DNA from: Lachnospiraceae bacterium
Lineage (GTDB): Bacteria > Bacillota > Clostridia > Lachnospirales > Lachnospiraceae
Length of the DNA: 64,000 bases
Reading direction: 5' to 3'
NCBI GenBank assembly: GCA_022792835.1
Contig: JAAWBT010000014.1
Span: 1-64,000, forward strand
The notes under the pieces were generated by a model, which saw only the letters and a program-made list of their open reading frames with translations, had not been told where the DNA came from and ran no database searches. Position numbers and translations under genes: made by a program. Of this stretch, positions 47,109-57,194 are shown one piece after another (the first letter of the stretch is position 1; each line of letters starts with the position of its first letter).

Positions 47109-48017
47109 TCAATTTTTCCTCTTCATTTTTCTTTTTGAATTGGAAAGAAACGTTTCGCCACTGAACGGCCCTTTCCAGGCTTCTTCGTCCAAAAAACTCA
47201 ATATTGCTTTTGTTTCCTCTGGCTCTGTCGGAAATACGATTCTTTTATCTTTCACCTTAATCGTTATTCCCGCCTGCCGTTCCGCAATCTTTTTAAGCTC
47301 TGACGCTTTATACTTTGTTAATATCCCAGAATCATTGATCGCCGAAATTTTCCTTCGATGCCATACATTCGCACCGTCCTTAAAATTTTCTAAATGATCG
47401 CCAAAATCAAAGACTTTCTCTTTGACAAAAGTATCTATATCTGTATTTGTCGCAATCCTATAATAACCACTCAAATCAAATATCTGTCTCGTAAAATGAT
47501 ACGAAGAAAACAGTAAATCATTTCCAACAAAAACGCTGTCTACAAATTCAGATATCGTGAAACCAACACGATTATCCTGTCTAAAGGTGTTTTCGTCGAA
47601 CAACAGACATAACCGAGAAACAGAAATATACTGGTCTTTGCGGAAGCGTTGAAATGCTGCTTTAAAGCATTTTCCTTGTTCGGTATCTTCACAGTATCCT
47701 ACACAGACAGCCCTGATAACCGGATTTTCTTCTCTGTTCATAACAAAAGATGGTACAGAAACCGGATTGCGAAATGCATTTTTCAATTGATCCGATAGTC
47801 CAAAGTTTTTAATCACAAAAGTTTCATCCTCCAGCGGTGTGTAACCAGCTGTAAACTCAACTCTTTGTTTACCCAATATCTCCTCCGAAGGAACATCAAA
47901 TATTTCATTGATTATTTTCTGTGTTTTTGCATCAACTTCGAGCTTGTAAATCGAATCATCGTCTCTGACATTTTTAACAATTATAAATACCGTCTTATTG
48001 TCAAACAAAGCATTCAC
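47109..48017 (-). CDS. kwaB: DUF4868 protein, probable Kiwa defence component KwaB
   Basis: 302 aa; overall pattern matches DUF4868/KwaB as I know it (ISEFVDSVFVGNDLLFSSYHFTRQIFDLSGYY); GTG start overlapping the kwaA stop (GTGA). Confidence 0.7.
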   Translation of the reverse strand: MNALFDNKTVFIIVKNVRDDDSIYKLEVDAKTQKIINEIFDVPSEEILGKQRVEFTAGYTPLEDETFVIKNFGLSDQLKNAFRNPVSVPSFVMNREENPVIRAVCVGYCEDTEQGKCFKAAFQRFRKDQYISVSRLCLLFDENTFRQDNRVGFTISEFVDSVFVGNDLLFSSYHFTRQIFDLSGYYRIATNTDIDTFVKEKVFDFGDHLENFKDGANVWHRRKISAINDSGILTKYKASELKKIAERQAGITIKVKDKRIVFPTEPEETKAILSFLDEEAWKGPFSGETFLSNSKRKMKRKN

Positions 48018-48556
48018 CCCGCATCTATCAGTAAATTCTCAAATAAACGTATTATTCTTTTTATTTGTTTCTCGCTCCGATAATGTTTCTTCTTAGACAT
48101 TAACACAAAAGTCTTTCCAGATTCTGATTTCACATAGTGGAAATGGTATCCGCGAATGAAATATATCGGGCTTCCATATGTTTTATTTGATGTTAACGCC
48201 ACCCAAAAAGCAATAATAGCTATCAAAAGTGAATACGGAATTTCCGGCAATTTGGCCGGAACAAAATCTAAAAGCCATTCAATTATAGGCGCAAAATAAG
48301 TTCCTAGAAATCCCCATGCAAAAGAGTCGTTTTCTTCAGGAGTTTCACTCGCTCGAAAATCCATTAGTGGTAACTTTTTTGTAACTATCTTGATAAAATG
48401 CCAATGATAAATAAAGAATCCTCCGGAGATAATCAACACAATAATCTGCCAGTTTAAAATCACTTTTGATTTATACCAATAAAAGGAAATCGCTATTACA
48501 ATAAGTGGAGATACAATACCATAGGTATATAGAAACTTTTGAAACTTACTGTTCAA
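48014..48556 (-). CDS. kwaA: Small multi-TM protein, probable Kiwa component KwaA
   Basis: About four TM segments then soluble tail YGSPIYFIRGYHFHYVKSESGKTFVLMSKKKHYRS; precedes and overlaps the DUF4868 gene. Confidence 0.6.
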   Translation of the reverse strand: MNSKFQKFLYTYGIVSPLIVIAISFYWYKSKVILNWQIIVLIISGGFFIYHWHFIKIVTKKLPLMDFRASETPEENDSFAWGFLGTYFAPIIEWLLDFVPAKLPEIPYSLLIAIIAFWVALTSNKTYGSPIYFIRGYHFHYVKSESGKTFVLMSKKKHYRSEKQIKRIIRLFENLLIDAG

Positions 48557-48627
48557 TTATCTTTCGCTCCCTGGTTATTTTTAAATTTATCTTTTTTGTA
48601 TCTTTATTTTTTGTCGCCTGGCTTCTC

Positions 48628-49809
48628 CTATACGAACATCTGCTGAAGCAACCCCTTTTTTAACTCCTTGAGATGGTCCAGGTTACGTTGGTAAAGAGTC
48701 TTAAGATGATCTAACTTCTCAAAGTGTAATCCTACTGCATATTGTTCATTTATGGACGGAAGCATAACTGGTGTATCTTTAACCTGTTCAATCGTATAAT
48801 GAGCAATCGTCCCTACATGTGAAATACTATTAATATATTTTCTGAATTCCTGGCATTCAAAATAAACAAAAAGATATCTACTGCTAAACTTTGAAGAATG
48901 TTTTATCCAAATCAAGTCGGCATCTTTTGAATACAAGGGCATACCATCTGGCACTATATAGGGAATCCCAATACTGCCACCTCCAGTTATTAAAATATCA
49001 TTTTTTTCTAATTTCCCAGATAATTTGGCAAGTCTTTCATACAATGAATGCGGAATGAAGACCTTTTTATTTTCAATTCCTTTAAACGCAGCTATGACAT
49101 CACTGGAACGGAAAAAGGGGACACCATCTACATCCCATTCGCCCCTGTGAACTCGAACTGCAGAAAGTACATCGGTAAGATTTCCAACTTTACACTGTTC
49201 CCACTCCCCGGTAAATTCCGGAAAACGAATTTCCGGAACTTTTGAGCCAGCTTTCGGAAACATTTTTTGGAGCAGTCCTCTTTTCAGCTTTTGTAAATGT
49301 TCTGCCTTTTGCTGATAAAGAGCAATAAGCGTATCGAGTTCACTTAATTTTTCACCGATCTTTACCTGTTCTGCATAGCCCGGCACAAAAACATCGACTG
49401 AGTTAATGGTTTGTTTTGAAAGGCTTGGCACTCCCGTTGACTCATCTTTCTGCTTCCAGTCAACTTTCAGAAACACACCAAGAATGAAATTAATATCCAC
49501 CGAAGCTTCCGGAATCGCAAAGAACAAAGTATCCACTGTCCAAAAGGGAGCTTTTAACAGATAAGGCTTATCAATGGTGCCCTTTCGCCCAATACCGACT
49601 GCATCCTGTTCATAGGACAATGCTTTGTTTACACTGGTCATATATCCCCCGGTTCCATAAACCGGAATGCTGCCTTTGGAAAGGTGCTTGTAATCACAGC
49701 CGCTGCAGACCTTGACAAGTTCTCCCAGTTTCCGCTTCTCCCACTCCCCGGTAAATCCCGGAAACCTCAGCCTCGGCACATTTCTCTCTTCTTTCTCTTT
49801 CCCATCCAT
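48628..49809 (-). CDS. hsdS: Type I R-M specificity (S) subunit, two TRDs
   Basis: Two repeats VPRLRFPGFTGEWEKRKLGEL / VPEIRFPEFTGEWEQCKVGNL and coiled-coil LDTLIALYQQKAEHLQKLKRGLLQKMF. Confidence 0.94.
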   Translation of the reverse strand: MDGKEKEERNVPRLRFPGFTGEWEKRKLGELVKVCSGCDYKHLSKGSIPVYGTGGYMTSVNKALSYEQDAVGIGRKGTIDKPYLLKAPFWTVDTLFFAIPEASVDINFILGVFLKVDWKQKDESTGVPSLSKQTINSVDVFVPGYAEQVKIGEKLSELDTLIALYQQKAEHLQKLKRGLLQKMFPKAGSKVPEIRFPEFTGEWEQCKVGNLTDVLSAVRVHRGEWDVDGVPFFRSSDVIAAFKGIENKKVFIPHSLYERLAKLSGKLEKNDILITGGGSIGIPYIVPDGMPLYSKDADLIWIKHSSKFSSRYLFVYFECQEFRKYINSISHVGTIAHYTIEQVKDTPVMLPSINEQYAVGLHFEKLDHLKTLYQRNLDHLKELKKGLLQQMFV

Positions 49810-49831
49810 GTTCTGTCTGTATCCTTTTCTT

Positions 49832-52800
49832 TCAGTGTTTCACAAGCTCATCCGCCAGCTGATAGATGGCGTCCCGCAGTCCGTTGCGGTATTTGATCCG
49901 GGACAGTGCCTGTACCTGCCGGTCATGGGATAATACGGTATAGCTCTGGCTTCCCTTCGCTATAATATCCTGGATCCGCCCGGTGTCGTCCAGGTCCCGC
50001 TGTCCATATCGATGCCGCTCAAACAGCGCCCGCATTTCTGCGCTGGAAATAATGTCAATGATGCCCCATTTGATCCGGAATTCCTGAAAGCAACGGTCCA
50101 GGCTGACATTGTTTGCCTCCTCGATCACCTTTCCGCTCCCACGTTCCAGTCTGGCCGGGTATTTAAAATTCGGGTCTGCCGGATAAAGCCCGTTTATGAT
50201 CGCCTCCGCCGCATTCATGATTCGAAAAGCATATTGCCTGTCTTCCAGCCCACCGGCAAACTGTCTGATTTTCTCTTTTGTCTTACAGATGCCTTCTTCG
50301 TCTTCCTCATGTACCTGATTCAGAAGCTCTTCCACCAGCTCTGTGAGATAATCATAGTCCACCTGAATGTCTTTTACATGGGTCATTTTTAATTCGATCT
50401 GAAAAACCGGTACATTCCTCTCTTTTGCCAACTCTTGTTTCAATTCATTGCTGAGAACCGAGGTGAGCATAATCTCCTCGTCGGGCTCCATTCCCAGGGC
50501 TTTGATCAGGTCATCTGGTTCCTCATAGTCAAACCCGATTTTTTCTCCATTGACACACTCCGGATCATATTGTTTCAGTTTTGCCATTCCCACACTGTAC
50601 TGTCTGAGCAATTCCAGCATCTGTTCTTTCTGCTTTTCACTTTCCGGTATCTTCTGAAATCCATTTGTCATATTTTTTAACTCGTCGACGATTTTACGTA
50701 CTTCTTCAAAGATAGGAAGAAATGGTTTTGCGATGATTCCGGCCTCTTCATTTAGCTGCTTTTTTGTCTCCTCCGATAGATTCGCCGAATCCCGGTTGGC
50801 ATATATAGCAAGCGCGGCATTCATCAGCTTTTCATTCTGCGCCGGCCAGCGATAGTTGACAATCCTCCCCCAAGGCTTTTCCTGCCGGTCTGAAATCCGG
50901 TTGGTCCTGGAATAAGCCTGGATCAGATTGGCTCCTTTCAGGGTTCTATCCACATAAAGAGTATTGAGTTCCGGAGCGTCAAATCCGGTCAAAAGCTGTT
51001 CCACAACAATTACCAGATCCAGATACTTTCCGTCTTTTGCAGTCCGGTCCAGACGGCTTCTCACATCCTCCGTATAACCCGCCACATCCTTCACTTCAAA
51101 TGTTGTGTCAAACTCCCTGTTATATTGAACGATCGCTTCCGACAGACTTCTGTTCGTTTCCAGCTGCGTGTCATGATTGGAAGTGTCCGGACTGAAGGTG
51201 ACCGCCACCTTTAATACCGTTTTTCCTTTCTCTCTGTTTTCTGCATTCACCCGCTGAAACTCTCTGTAATACATCATAGCCATGGGGATGCTGGCCCTGC
51301 CTCCACCCACATGGGTCGTAAACAGGGCGTTATATTTTCCGTCGTTGGAACGGTTTTTCCAGTTTTTAAACACATCCTCCACCACCAGCCGAATGTGCTC
51401 TTCATTCTCATCATAAAAGCTCGGCTCAATGGTGTCATCCATATCTTCCGCTGTCAGATGGCGGATCTTTGTTTCAATCTGCGCCTCGCTCCACTTGGGG
51501 TGACGCATTTTATAGAATCCTGGAAGATACTGGAGACGCATCTTTTCCTCATCAATTGTCGTCTCAAAATCCACCTTAAAACCCAGGACATTTTTATCAG
51601 CAATGGCTTCGCGGATCGTATAGGCATGGAGCAGCCTGCCGAAAACCTCTTCTGTCGCAAGTCCTGTGGCTGTCTCATCAAACATCGGGGTACCCGTATA
51701 TCCCACCCACAGGGATCGTTTAAATGCCTTCTGGATTGCGGCAAAATACTCTCCCCTGGTACTTCTGTGGGCCTCATCCACAATAAAAACAATATTTTTT
51801 TCCGGGGATTTAAAATTTTTCCGCTTCACCAGCATTCCTAGCTTTTGTACGGACGTCACAATAATTTTGTTATCCCGGCTCCTTAACTTCCTGCTTAAGT
51901 CCGCCGTACTTTTTGTCTCCCAGACTCCTCCGGCGCTCAAGTGTTCTCCCGTATCGCCGTCCGGATCGTAAGCCTGATACCGTTCGTTCGTCTGCCTTGT
52001 AAGGGCAATGCGGTCAACCACAAAAACCACCTTATCCACATTCGGAAGACGGCTTGCCAGCCATGCCGTTTTAAAACTGGTGATGGTTTTTCCCGACCCG
52101 GTCGTGTGCCAAATATAGCCGATCTTTTTCTTCCCGGATTCAAAATCTGCGTGTTTGACTGCCTCGATCACTTTCTGTGTGGCATGCACCTGATAGGGCC
52201 GCATCACCTTCAGCGTCTCTCTGTTTTTTGTGCCGTCCAGGATCATATAATTGACTGCCATCTGATGGGCCATGGGAATGCTCAGCATGGCATCAGCAAA
52301 CTCCTTCCAACTTCTCACAATAGAATTGTCTTCTTTTCTCTGCCAGTGAAAGGCAAACTCTTTGTTAAATTGTTCCGCTGTGGTATTCGCCATATACTTC
52401 ACATTGTTCGGCGTCATTGCAACCAAAATTTGCACGGTGGAAAAAATGTCCCTGTACTGATTTTCATCTATATACTGGTGCATCTGGTTCAGTGCTTCAT
52501 TCACATCATGGGTGCCCGTTTTCTCTTCAATCTGAATCACCGGAAGGCCATTGATCAGAAGTGTCGTATCAAAACGCCGTTCCGGTTTTCCTGCAATTAC
52601 GGCAGACCGTTTGATCTGATTGACAACCTGATAAACCGTATCCCCCGCCCCGATCTCCCTCTGGTCAAATACAGTGAGAAAAACATGTCTTCCGTCGTCC
52701 AGATCAACCTCGATCTGAGATACCCCATTCAGCCCATATAAAAACTGTCCGGCCTCGTAGGGAGTATGAAGATCCGAGATGATTTTTTTTACCTGATTGA

Positions 52801-53029
52801 ATTCAACCACACTGAGCGGGTGTTGCAGAGTGCTCTGATTATGCTGTTCCAAGATTTGTTTAAAATTTTCCCACAAGGCTTCCGTTGTCTTGATTTTCGG
52901 TTCATATTTCCACAACTTTGTTTTTACAAGATAGCTGCCTGTTTCCCTGACTCTGCCACTTTTCCCTCCAGTCATTCTTTTACCGGAAAGATATTGGATC
53001 AGCTCATTCTCAAATTCATTTTCTTTCAT
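49832..53029 (-). CDS. hsdR: Type I R-M restriction (R) subunit
   Basis: IGYIWHTTGSGKTITSFKTAWLAS, VDEAHRSTRGEYF, QLLTGFDAPELNTLYVDRTLKGANLIQAYSRTNR. Confidence 0.96.
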   Translation of the reverse strand: MKENEFENELIQYLSGKRMTGGKSGRVRETGSYLVKTKLWKYEPKIKTTEALWENFKQILEQHNQSTLQHPLSVVEFNQVKKIISDLHTPYEAGQFLYGLNGVSQIEVDLDDGRHVFLTVFDQREIGAGDTVYQVVNQIKRSAVIAGKPERRFDTTLLINGLPVIQIEEKTGTHDVNEALNQMHQYIDENQYRDIFSTVQILVAMTPNNVKYMANTTAEQFNKEFAFHWQRKEDNSIVRSWKEFADAMLSIPMAHQMAVNYMILDGTKNRETLKVMRPYQVHATQKVIEAVKHADFESGKKKIGYIWHTTGSGKTITSFKTAWLASRLPNVDKVVFVVDRIALTRQTNERYQAYDPDGDTGEHLSAGGVWETKSTADLSRKLRSRDNKIIVTSVQKLGMLVKRKNFKSPEKNIVFIVDEAHRSTRGEYFAAIQKAFKRSLWVGYTGTPMFDETATGLATEEVFGRLLHAYTIREAIADKNVLGFKVDFETTIDEEKMRLQYLPGFYKMRHPKWSEAQIETKIRHLTAEDMDDTIEPSFYDENEEHIRLVVEDVFKNWKNRSNDGKYNALFTTHVGGGRASIPMAMMYYREFQRVNAENREKGKTVLKVAVTFSPDTSNHDTQLETNRSLSEAIVQYNREFDTTFEVKDVAGYTEDVRSRLDRTAKDGKYLDLVIVVEQLLTGFDAPELNTLYVDRTLKGANLIQAYSRTNRISDRQEKPWGRIVNYRWPAQNEKLMNAALAIYANRDSANLSEETKKQLNEEAGIIAKPFLPIFEEVRKIVDELKNMTNGFQKIPESEKQKEQMLELLRQYSVGMAKLKQYDPECVNGEKIGFDYEEPDDLIKALGMEPDEEIMLTSVLSNELKQELAKERNVPVFQIELKMTHVKDIQVDYDYLTELVEELLNQVHEEDEEGICKTKEKIRQFAGGLEDRQYAFRIMNAAEAIINGLYPADPNFKYPARLERGSGKVIEEANNVSLDRCFQEFRIKWGIIDIISSAEMRALFERHRYGQRDLDDTGRIQDIIAKGSQSYTVLSHDRQVQALSRIKYRNGLRDAIYQLADELVKH

Positions 53030-53616
53030 ATGCTCACCTCTCCCAAGTAGCCAAGCAAAAGAAGCTTTTCTTCTTCTGCCACTCGTTTCTTTAAGGCTTC
53101 CACCCGCAGCTGCTTCAAATAAATTTCTCCTATGATTCTCTGTCTCTCCAAAGGGGGCAGAGGAGGGAGCTCCAATTCCCTCAACTGTTTCAAGGTGTAT
53201 TTCAAAATAGAGGACCCCTGCAGTCCTGCCTGAAACTGTTTTTGAATTCTCCTGTCCTCATTTAAAAGATAAATCAAAAATGCCGGAACTACAGAACCGT
53301 CTGTAAACATTTTGATGTAATTCTGTGTGTACAGATATCCTTCATGTCTCTTGCTCACCATACAGGCATTTCCCGATATCAGGCTGAAAATCAGATCTCC
53401 TGCGAAAAGCGTGGACACCTCATCTCTGGTACAGATCTTTTTCCTCTCTCCACAAGTTGCTTCTATTCCAGCCAGATCCCCCAGCAAATCATTCTGGCTG
53501 TAAATCCAATACACCGGTGCCTGGCTATCGGCGGATTCCCTGATTCGGAATTGAGGGGCACCCCCCACAAGCTTTACATGATTCTTCAATCTGCCCATTA
53601 TTTTTGTGCCTTTCAA
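53026..53616 (-). CDS. Half-size S-like specificity protein (single TRD)
   Basis: 196 aa; DEVSTLFAGDLIFSLISGNACMV...LLNEDRRIQKQFQAGLQGSSILKYTLKQLRELELPPLPPLERQRIIGEI; 4-bp overlap with hsdR; alternative start 53598. Confidence 0.8.
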   Translation of the reverse strand: MKGTKIMGRLKNHVKLVGGAPQFRIRESADSQAPVYWIYSQNDLLGDLAGIEATCGERKKICTRDEVSTLFAGDLIFSLISGNACMVSKRHEGYLYTQNYIKMFTDGSVVPAFLIYLLNEDRRIQKQFQAGLQGSSILKYTLKQLRELELPPLPPLERQRIIGEIYLKQLRVEALKKRVAEEEKLLLLGYLGEVSI

Positions 53617-53641
53617 AAACTACATTTTCTTTGTCTTTTTT

Positions 53642-53670
53642 AGTATAACACCAACTTCTCCGTCTGTCAA
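53642..53670 (-). promoter_or_regulatory. Promoter of the R-M/Kiwa operon
   Basis: Minus strand TTGACA-N17-TATACT. Confidence 0.75.
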
Positions 53671-53778
53671 TTATAGTTTGTAATTTTAATAAATCACATT
53701 TTTGTATCTTCATCTGGCATTATACCGTGAAACATGCTATACTATCCCTTAGTTTTGAGCAAAAGGAGGAAAAGCCTT

Positions 53779-54771
53779 ATGACCTGCAGCCACTGCGGCC
53801 TTGAACTGATTGAAAACGCAAAATTCTGTCCCCGGTGCGGCGCTCCTGCCACGCCTCCCCCCAAAACGCCGACACCGCCGCCCGCTCAAGACGCTTCTAC
53901 GCCGCCCGCCTGCCAGGTTCCGGTCCGGAAGAAAAAGGGCAGCGCCACCGTCTGTTTTGCTCTCCTCTCCCTCATTCTGGCAGTGGTGCTGGTTCTTCAA
54001 AACCTTGGGATCATCGGCCTGATTGGGGAAACAGACAGGAGCAGCGCCAGAATGCGGATGGAAGGAGCCGGCTATGCTTCTGCCGAAGAGGCGGTGGAGG
54101 CTTACATAAATGCCTTGAAACAAGGGGATGTCCCAGCCGCTCTTTCTACCTTTGCCATTGAGACTTATGTGGACAGCTATGACACGCAGGCCGGTCTTTT
54201 CTATACAGGGGCATGGCTACCGGCCGTCAGTTCTGACGGCACCTATGAGCTCCTAGGCAGTGATTATGAGCGGCAACTCCGGTGTTTTTCCAGACAGGCC
54301 TCCATTACCCAGAAGCTTTACGGACAGCTCATCAATTACTCCGCTTATTTCCAGGAAGAAAAAATTTTTCTCAATAACGAAAACGGAACACCCGTCGCTT
54401 TTAGGGAGGAAGAGGACGTCAAAGAATTTCTCCGTGTTTATCGGGAAAGCTCTTTTGGAAAAGCTCTGGCTGAAATGGAACTGAAAGACTTCGTGGACCC
54501 GAAAGACTTGTGTGAAGCCTATGGGTCTGAAGCCCATCTGAAAAACATGAGTGAGAGGGGGCAGCTCTTTGGCTGTGACGAATATAAAAGTGTCGCCGCC
54601 CGCATAAGCTTAAACGGAGAAACCTGGCTGCTCACCATGGACTGTATATGTTATGGAGGCCGCTGGTATAATCTGAGCCAGTCCAGCGTCTTGTCTAACA
54701 TGCTGGGAGCCTCTGTCTACCTGTACGGACTGATCCCTTATTCCATAACAGGAAACAGCCTCTTTCCCTGA
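53779..54771 (+). CDS. Zinc-ribbon protein with TM helix and extracytoplasmic domain, function unknown
   Basis: MTCSHCGLELIENAKFCPRCGAPA, proline linker, TM FALLSLILAVVLVL. Confidence 0.75.
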   Translation: MTCSHCGLELIENAKFCPRCGAPATPPPKTPTPPPAQDASTPPACQVPVRKKKGSATVCFALLSLILAVVLVLQNLGIIGLIGETDRSSARMRMEGAGYASAEEAVEAYINALKQGDVPAALSTFAIETYVDSYDTQAGLFYTGAWLPAVSSDGTYELLGSDYERQLRCFSRQASITQKLYGQLINYSAYFQEEKIFLNNENGTPVAFREEEDVKEFLRVYRESSFGKALAEMELKDFVDPKDLCEAYGSEAHLKNMSERGQLFGCDEYKSVAARISLNGETWLLTMDCICYGGRWYNLSQSSVLSNMLGASVYLYGLIPYSITGNSLFP

Positions 54772-54817
54772 CTGTCCCTACTGGAAGCATGGTTCAGCAG
54801 GCCGGCCCTGCGTATAC

Positions 54818-54878
54818 AAAAAGTCCCGGAAAGTCCTTCTTCCTGTACATAAAGGAAAGGAACTCCCGGGACTTTTTC
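54818..54878. terminator. Rho-independent terminator
   Basis: aaaaagtcccgg...cccgggacttttt stem. Confidence 0.8.
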
Positions 54879-54925
54879 CGGTCTTTTTGATTGTTGTCTT
54901 TCTGTTTTATGGGGACTGAGGAAGT

Positions 54926-55477
54926 TTACGGATGCTGAATGGCAGACCGTACCTCAGCCGACACCTCGTCACTTACCAGCACCTTAAGAAGCTCCAGCCC
55001 TTGGTCAATGGCAAAACCAAGGCCCCGGCCCGTGACCACATTGCCGTCTCGCACCACACCTTCACTGGAATGCTCTGCCCCGAGGAGTTTGTCCTCCCAT
55101 CCAGGATAACAGGTGGCCCGCTTTCCCTCCAGGCAGTGGTACTTTCCGAGAACACTGGGCGCCGCGCAGATGGCCGCCAATACTTTTCCTTCTCCTTTAA
55201 ACTTCTGGAGCATCTCTCCCAGTTCCTCGTGCTCCGAAAGATGAGTGGTTCCGGGCATGCCTCCCGGCAGAAAGATTCCATCGCAGGCATCACAGCCTTC
55301 TTTTGACCACATACAGTCCGCCCGGACCGCAATCTTATGGGATCCGGTCACCAAAAGCTCCTCCCCCATGGAAGCCAGTACCACTTCAACTCCACCTCTT
55401 CTTAAAATATCCACAACCGCCAGACACTCCACCTCTTCCAGGCCTTCTGCCATGCAGACATATATCTTGCTGCCCAT
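54926..55477 (-). CDS. DJ-1/PfpI/ThiJ family protein
   Basis: VCMAEGLEEVECLAVVDILRRGGVEV, AICAAPSVLG. Confidence 0.92.
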   Translation of the reverse strand: MGSKIYVCMAEGLEEVECLAVVDILRRGGVEVVLASMGEELLVTGSHKIAVRADCMWSKEGCDACDGIFLPGGMPGTTHLSEHEELGEMLQKFKGEGKVLAAICAAPSVLGKYHCLEGKRATCYPGWEDKLLGAEHSSEGVVRDGNVVTGRGLGFAIDQGLELLKVLVSDEVSAEVRSAIQHP

Positions 55478-55633
55478 AATTATAACCTCCTCCTGTTAAT
55501 CTTCTTCACTATAACACAACAGGTTTATTATACCATTTCATCTGGTCTTTCACAATGGAGGATTTCTTTTCTCATCCAAATATGTTAGGATAGGGACAAT
55601 AACTACTTTTTCTAATGCTGAAAGGAGCCTCTT

Positions 55634-56065
55634 ATGGAAATTGAACGGAAATTTCTGGTAAAGAAACTGCCGGAAAACCTGGAAACTTATCCTTGTCTGC
55701 TCATTGAGCAGGCTTATCTGTGCACAGACCCAGTAGTCCGCATCCGCCGTCAGAATGACGATTATTATATGACCTACAAAGGGCGGGGCCTTATGGAACG
55801 GGAAGAATACAATCTCCCCTTAAATGCCAAAGCCTATGTCCATCTCAAGACCAAGGCAGACGGACGCGCCATCACCAAAAAACGTTACTGTATTCCCCTT
55901 GGGACGCTTACCATTGAGCTGGATATTTTTTCCTCTCCAGAGGGCCTTATCTTGGCTGAAGTGGAATTTCCAACAAGAGAAGCGGCCCTCTCCTTCACGC
56001 CCCCTGAATGGTTTGGAAAGGACGTGACAAAAGACAGCCGCTATCACAACAGCAACATGATTTAA
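55634..56065 (+). CDS. CYTH-domain protein
   Basis: MEIERKFLVKKLPENLETYP, VRIRRQNDDYYMTYKG, AEVEFPTREAA. Confidence 0.92.
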   Translation: MEIERKFLVKKLPENLETYPCLLIEQAYLCTDPVVRIRRQNDDYYMTYKGRGLMEREEYNLPLNAKAYVHLKTKADGRAITKKRYCIPLGTLTIELDIFSSPEGLILAEVEFPTREAALSFTPPEWFGKDVTKDSRYHNSNMI

Positions 56066-57135
56066 TTTTTTTCTTCCGCTTTTTCCGGAAAATGGATATC
56101 CACAAACCGCTTTTTTACCAGAAGAAAATCCTGGATGCTTTTCATAATATGATACAGGATTGCCCGGCCTTCCAGCTCCTCCCTGTCGATTGGCAGAGGC
56201 TCCTTCCCCATATCCTCAAACATTTCCTCCAGCCGCTCAAGCTGCGGCCCGGGCACATTGAGCTCTGTCACATGATCTGCCAGGTAAAGCATATAGTCCG
56301 CCACCAGCCTCGCCTGGTCCGGCACGATGCGCAGCCACCACATTCCAGAGTGAAGGTTATAGAGGGTCTTGCACTGATCCATTCTCATCTCGAAATAATC
56401 AATGTAATACTCCGGATCGGCGCGAAACGAATTTTCCTGGTATTCGTAAGCCTCCCTGATGTATTCCCGGATCGCCTCCTCCAGCCTGCCCACATGCCCC
56501 CACACATCCACTTCCATAATTTTGTTGGAAAGATAGGCTGCTACCTCCCCAAAAATAAACTGCAGCTGTTCCTCCGTATAAGCCATTTTGTCCCTGAGGT
56601 GCTCCTCCTGGCTGCGGTTGTGGTGAAACAGATTCAGCACAAAGGCAATGGCGCTCCCGATAAACACCAGCAGAAATTCATTGAGGAAAAAAGACGGACT
56701 GAAATCCAACGTTGTCAGAAAATGGGTTCCGATCACTGCATTGACCGACAGGGTTGCCATCCAACCCGACACCTGGCACATAACAACTGTCAGGAAAATA
56801 AAGACTCCAAATGCAAGCCATTCACTCCGAAAAGGAATAAAGGTAATCCATGAGAACAAGACAACCACCGCAAAAGTCACAAACCGGGCAAGGGCCAGCT
56901 TGATGGTCCCCCGCTTTGTGGTCACCAGTGTAAGCAGCGTCACAATCCCCGCCGAAGCAGAAAACTGCAGTTCGAGAAGCTCCGCCACATAAATGGCAAT
57001 ACTGCTTCCCACTGCAATTTTCGCGGCAAGCATCAATATTTTAATAATCTGCCTTTTCCCTGGCAACAGCATTTTCTTTAAACGTTCTCTCAATCCTCTT
57101 CCTCCCTTTGTATCCTGTCTACAGTCTCTCCTCAT
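56062..57135 (-). CDS. Aromatic acid exporter family (ArAE/FUSC-like) membrane protein
   Basis: KILMLAAKIAVGSSIAIYVAELLELQFSASAGIVTLLTLVTTKRGTIKLALARF; C-terminal soluble helical domain. Confidence 0.85.
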   Translation of the reverse strand: MRRDCRQDTKGGRGLRERLKKMLLPGKRQIIKILMLAAKIAVGSSIAIYVAELLELQFSASAGIVTLLTLVTTKRGTIKLALARFVTFAVVVLFSWITFIPFRSEWLAFGVFIFLTVVMCQVSGWMATLSVNAVIGTHFLTTLDFSPSFFLNEFLLVFIGSAIAFVLNLFHHNRSQEEHLRDKMAYTEEQLQFIFGEVAAYLSNKIMEVDVWGHVGRLEEAIREYIREAYEYQENSFRADPEYYIDYFEMRMDQCKTLYNLHSGMWWLRIVPDQARLVADYMLYLADHVTELNVPGPQLERLEEMFEDMGKEPLPIDREELEGRAILYHIMKSIQDFLLVKKRFVDIHFPEKAEEKN

Positions 57136-57194
57136 CCCCGTGCTGTTTTTACGAGATCAAACACTCTGTTTCGGTCATTATAGCATTTCTTCCT

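Noticed and set aside
47109-48556. Toxin-antitoxin pair inside the R-M operon
   Set aside because: Sizes (302 aa and a multi-TM 180 aa) and the DUF4868-like pattern fit Kiwa better than any TA family I recognise.
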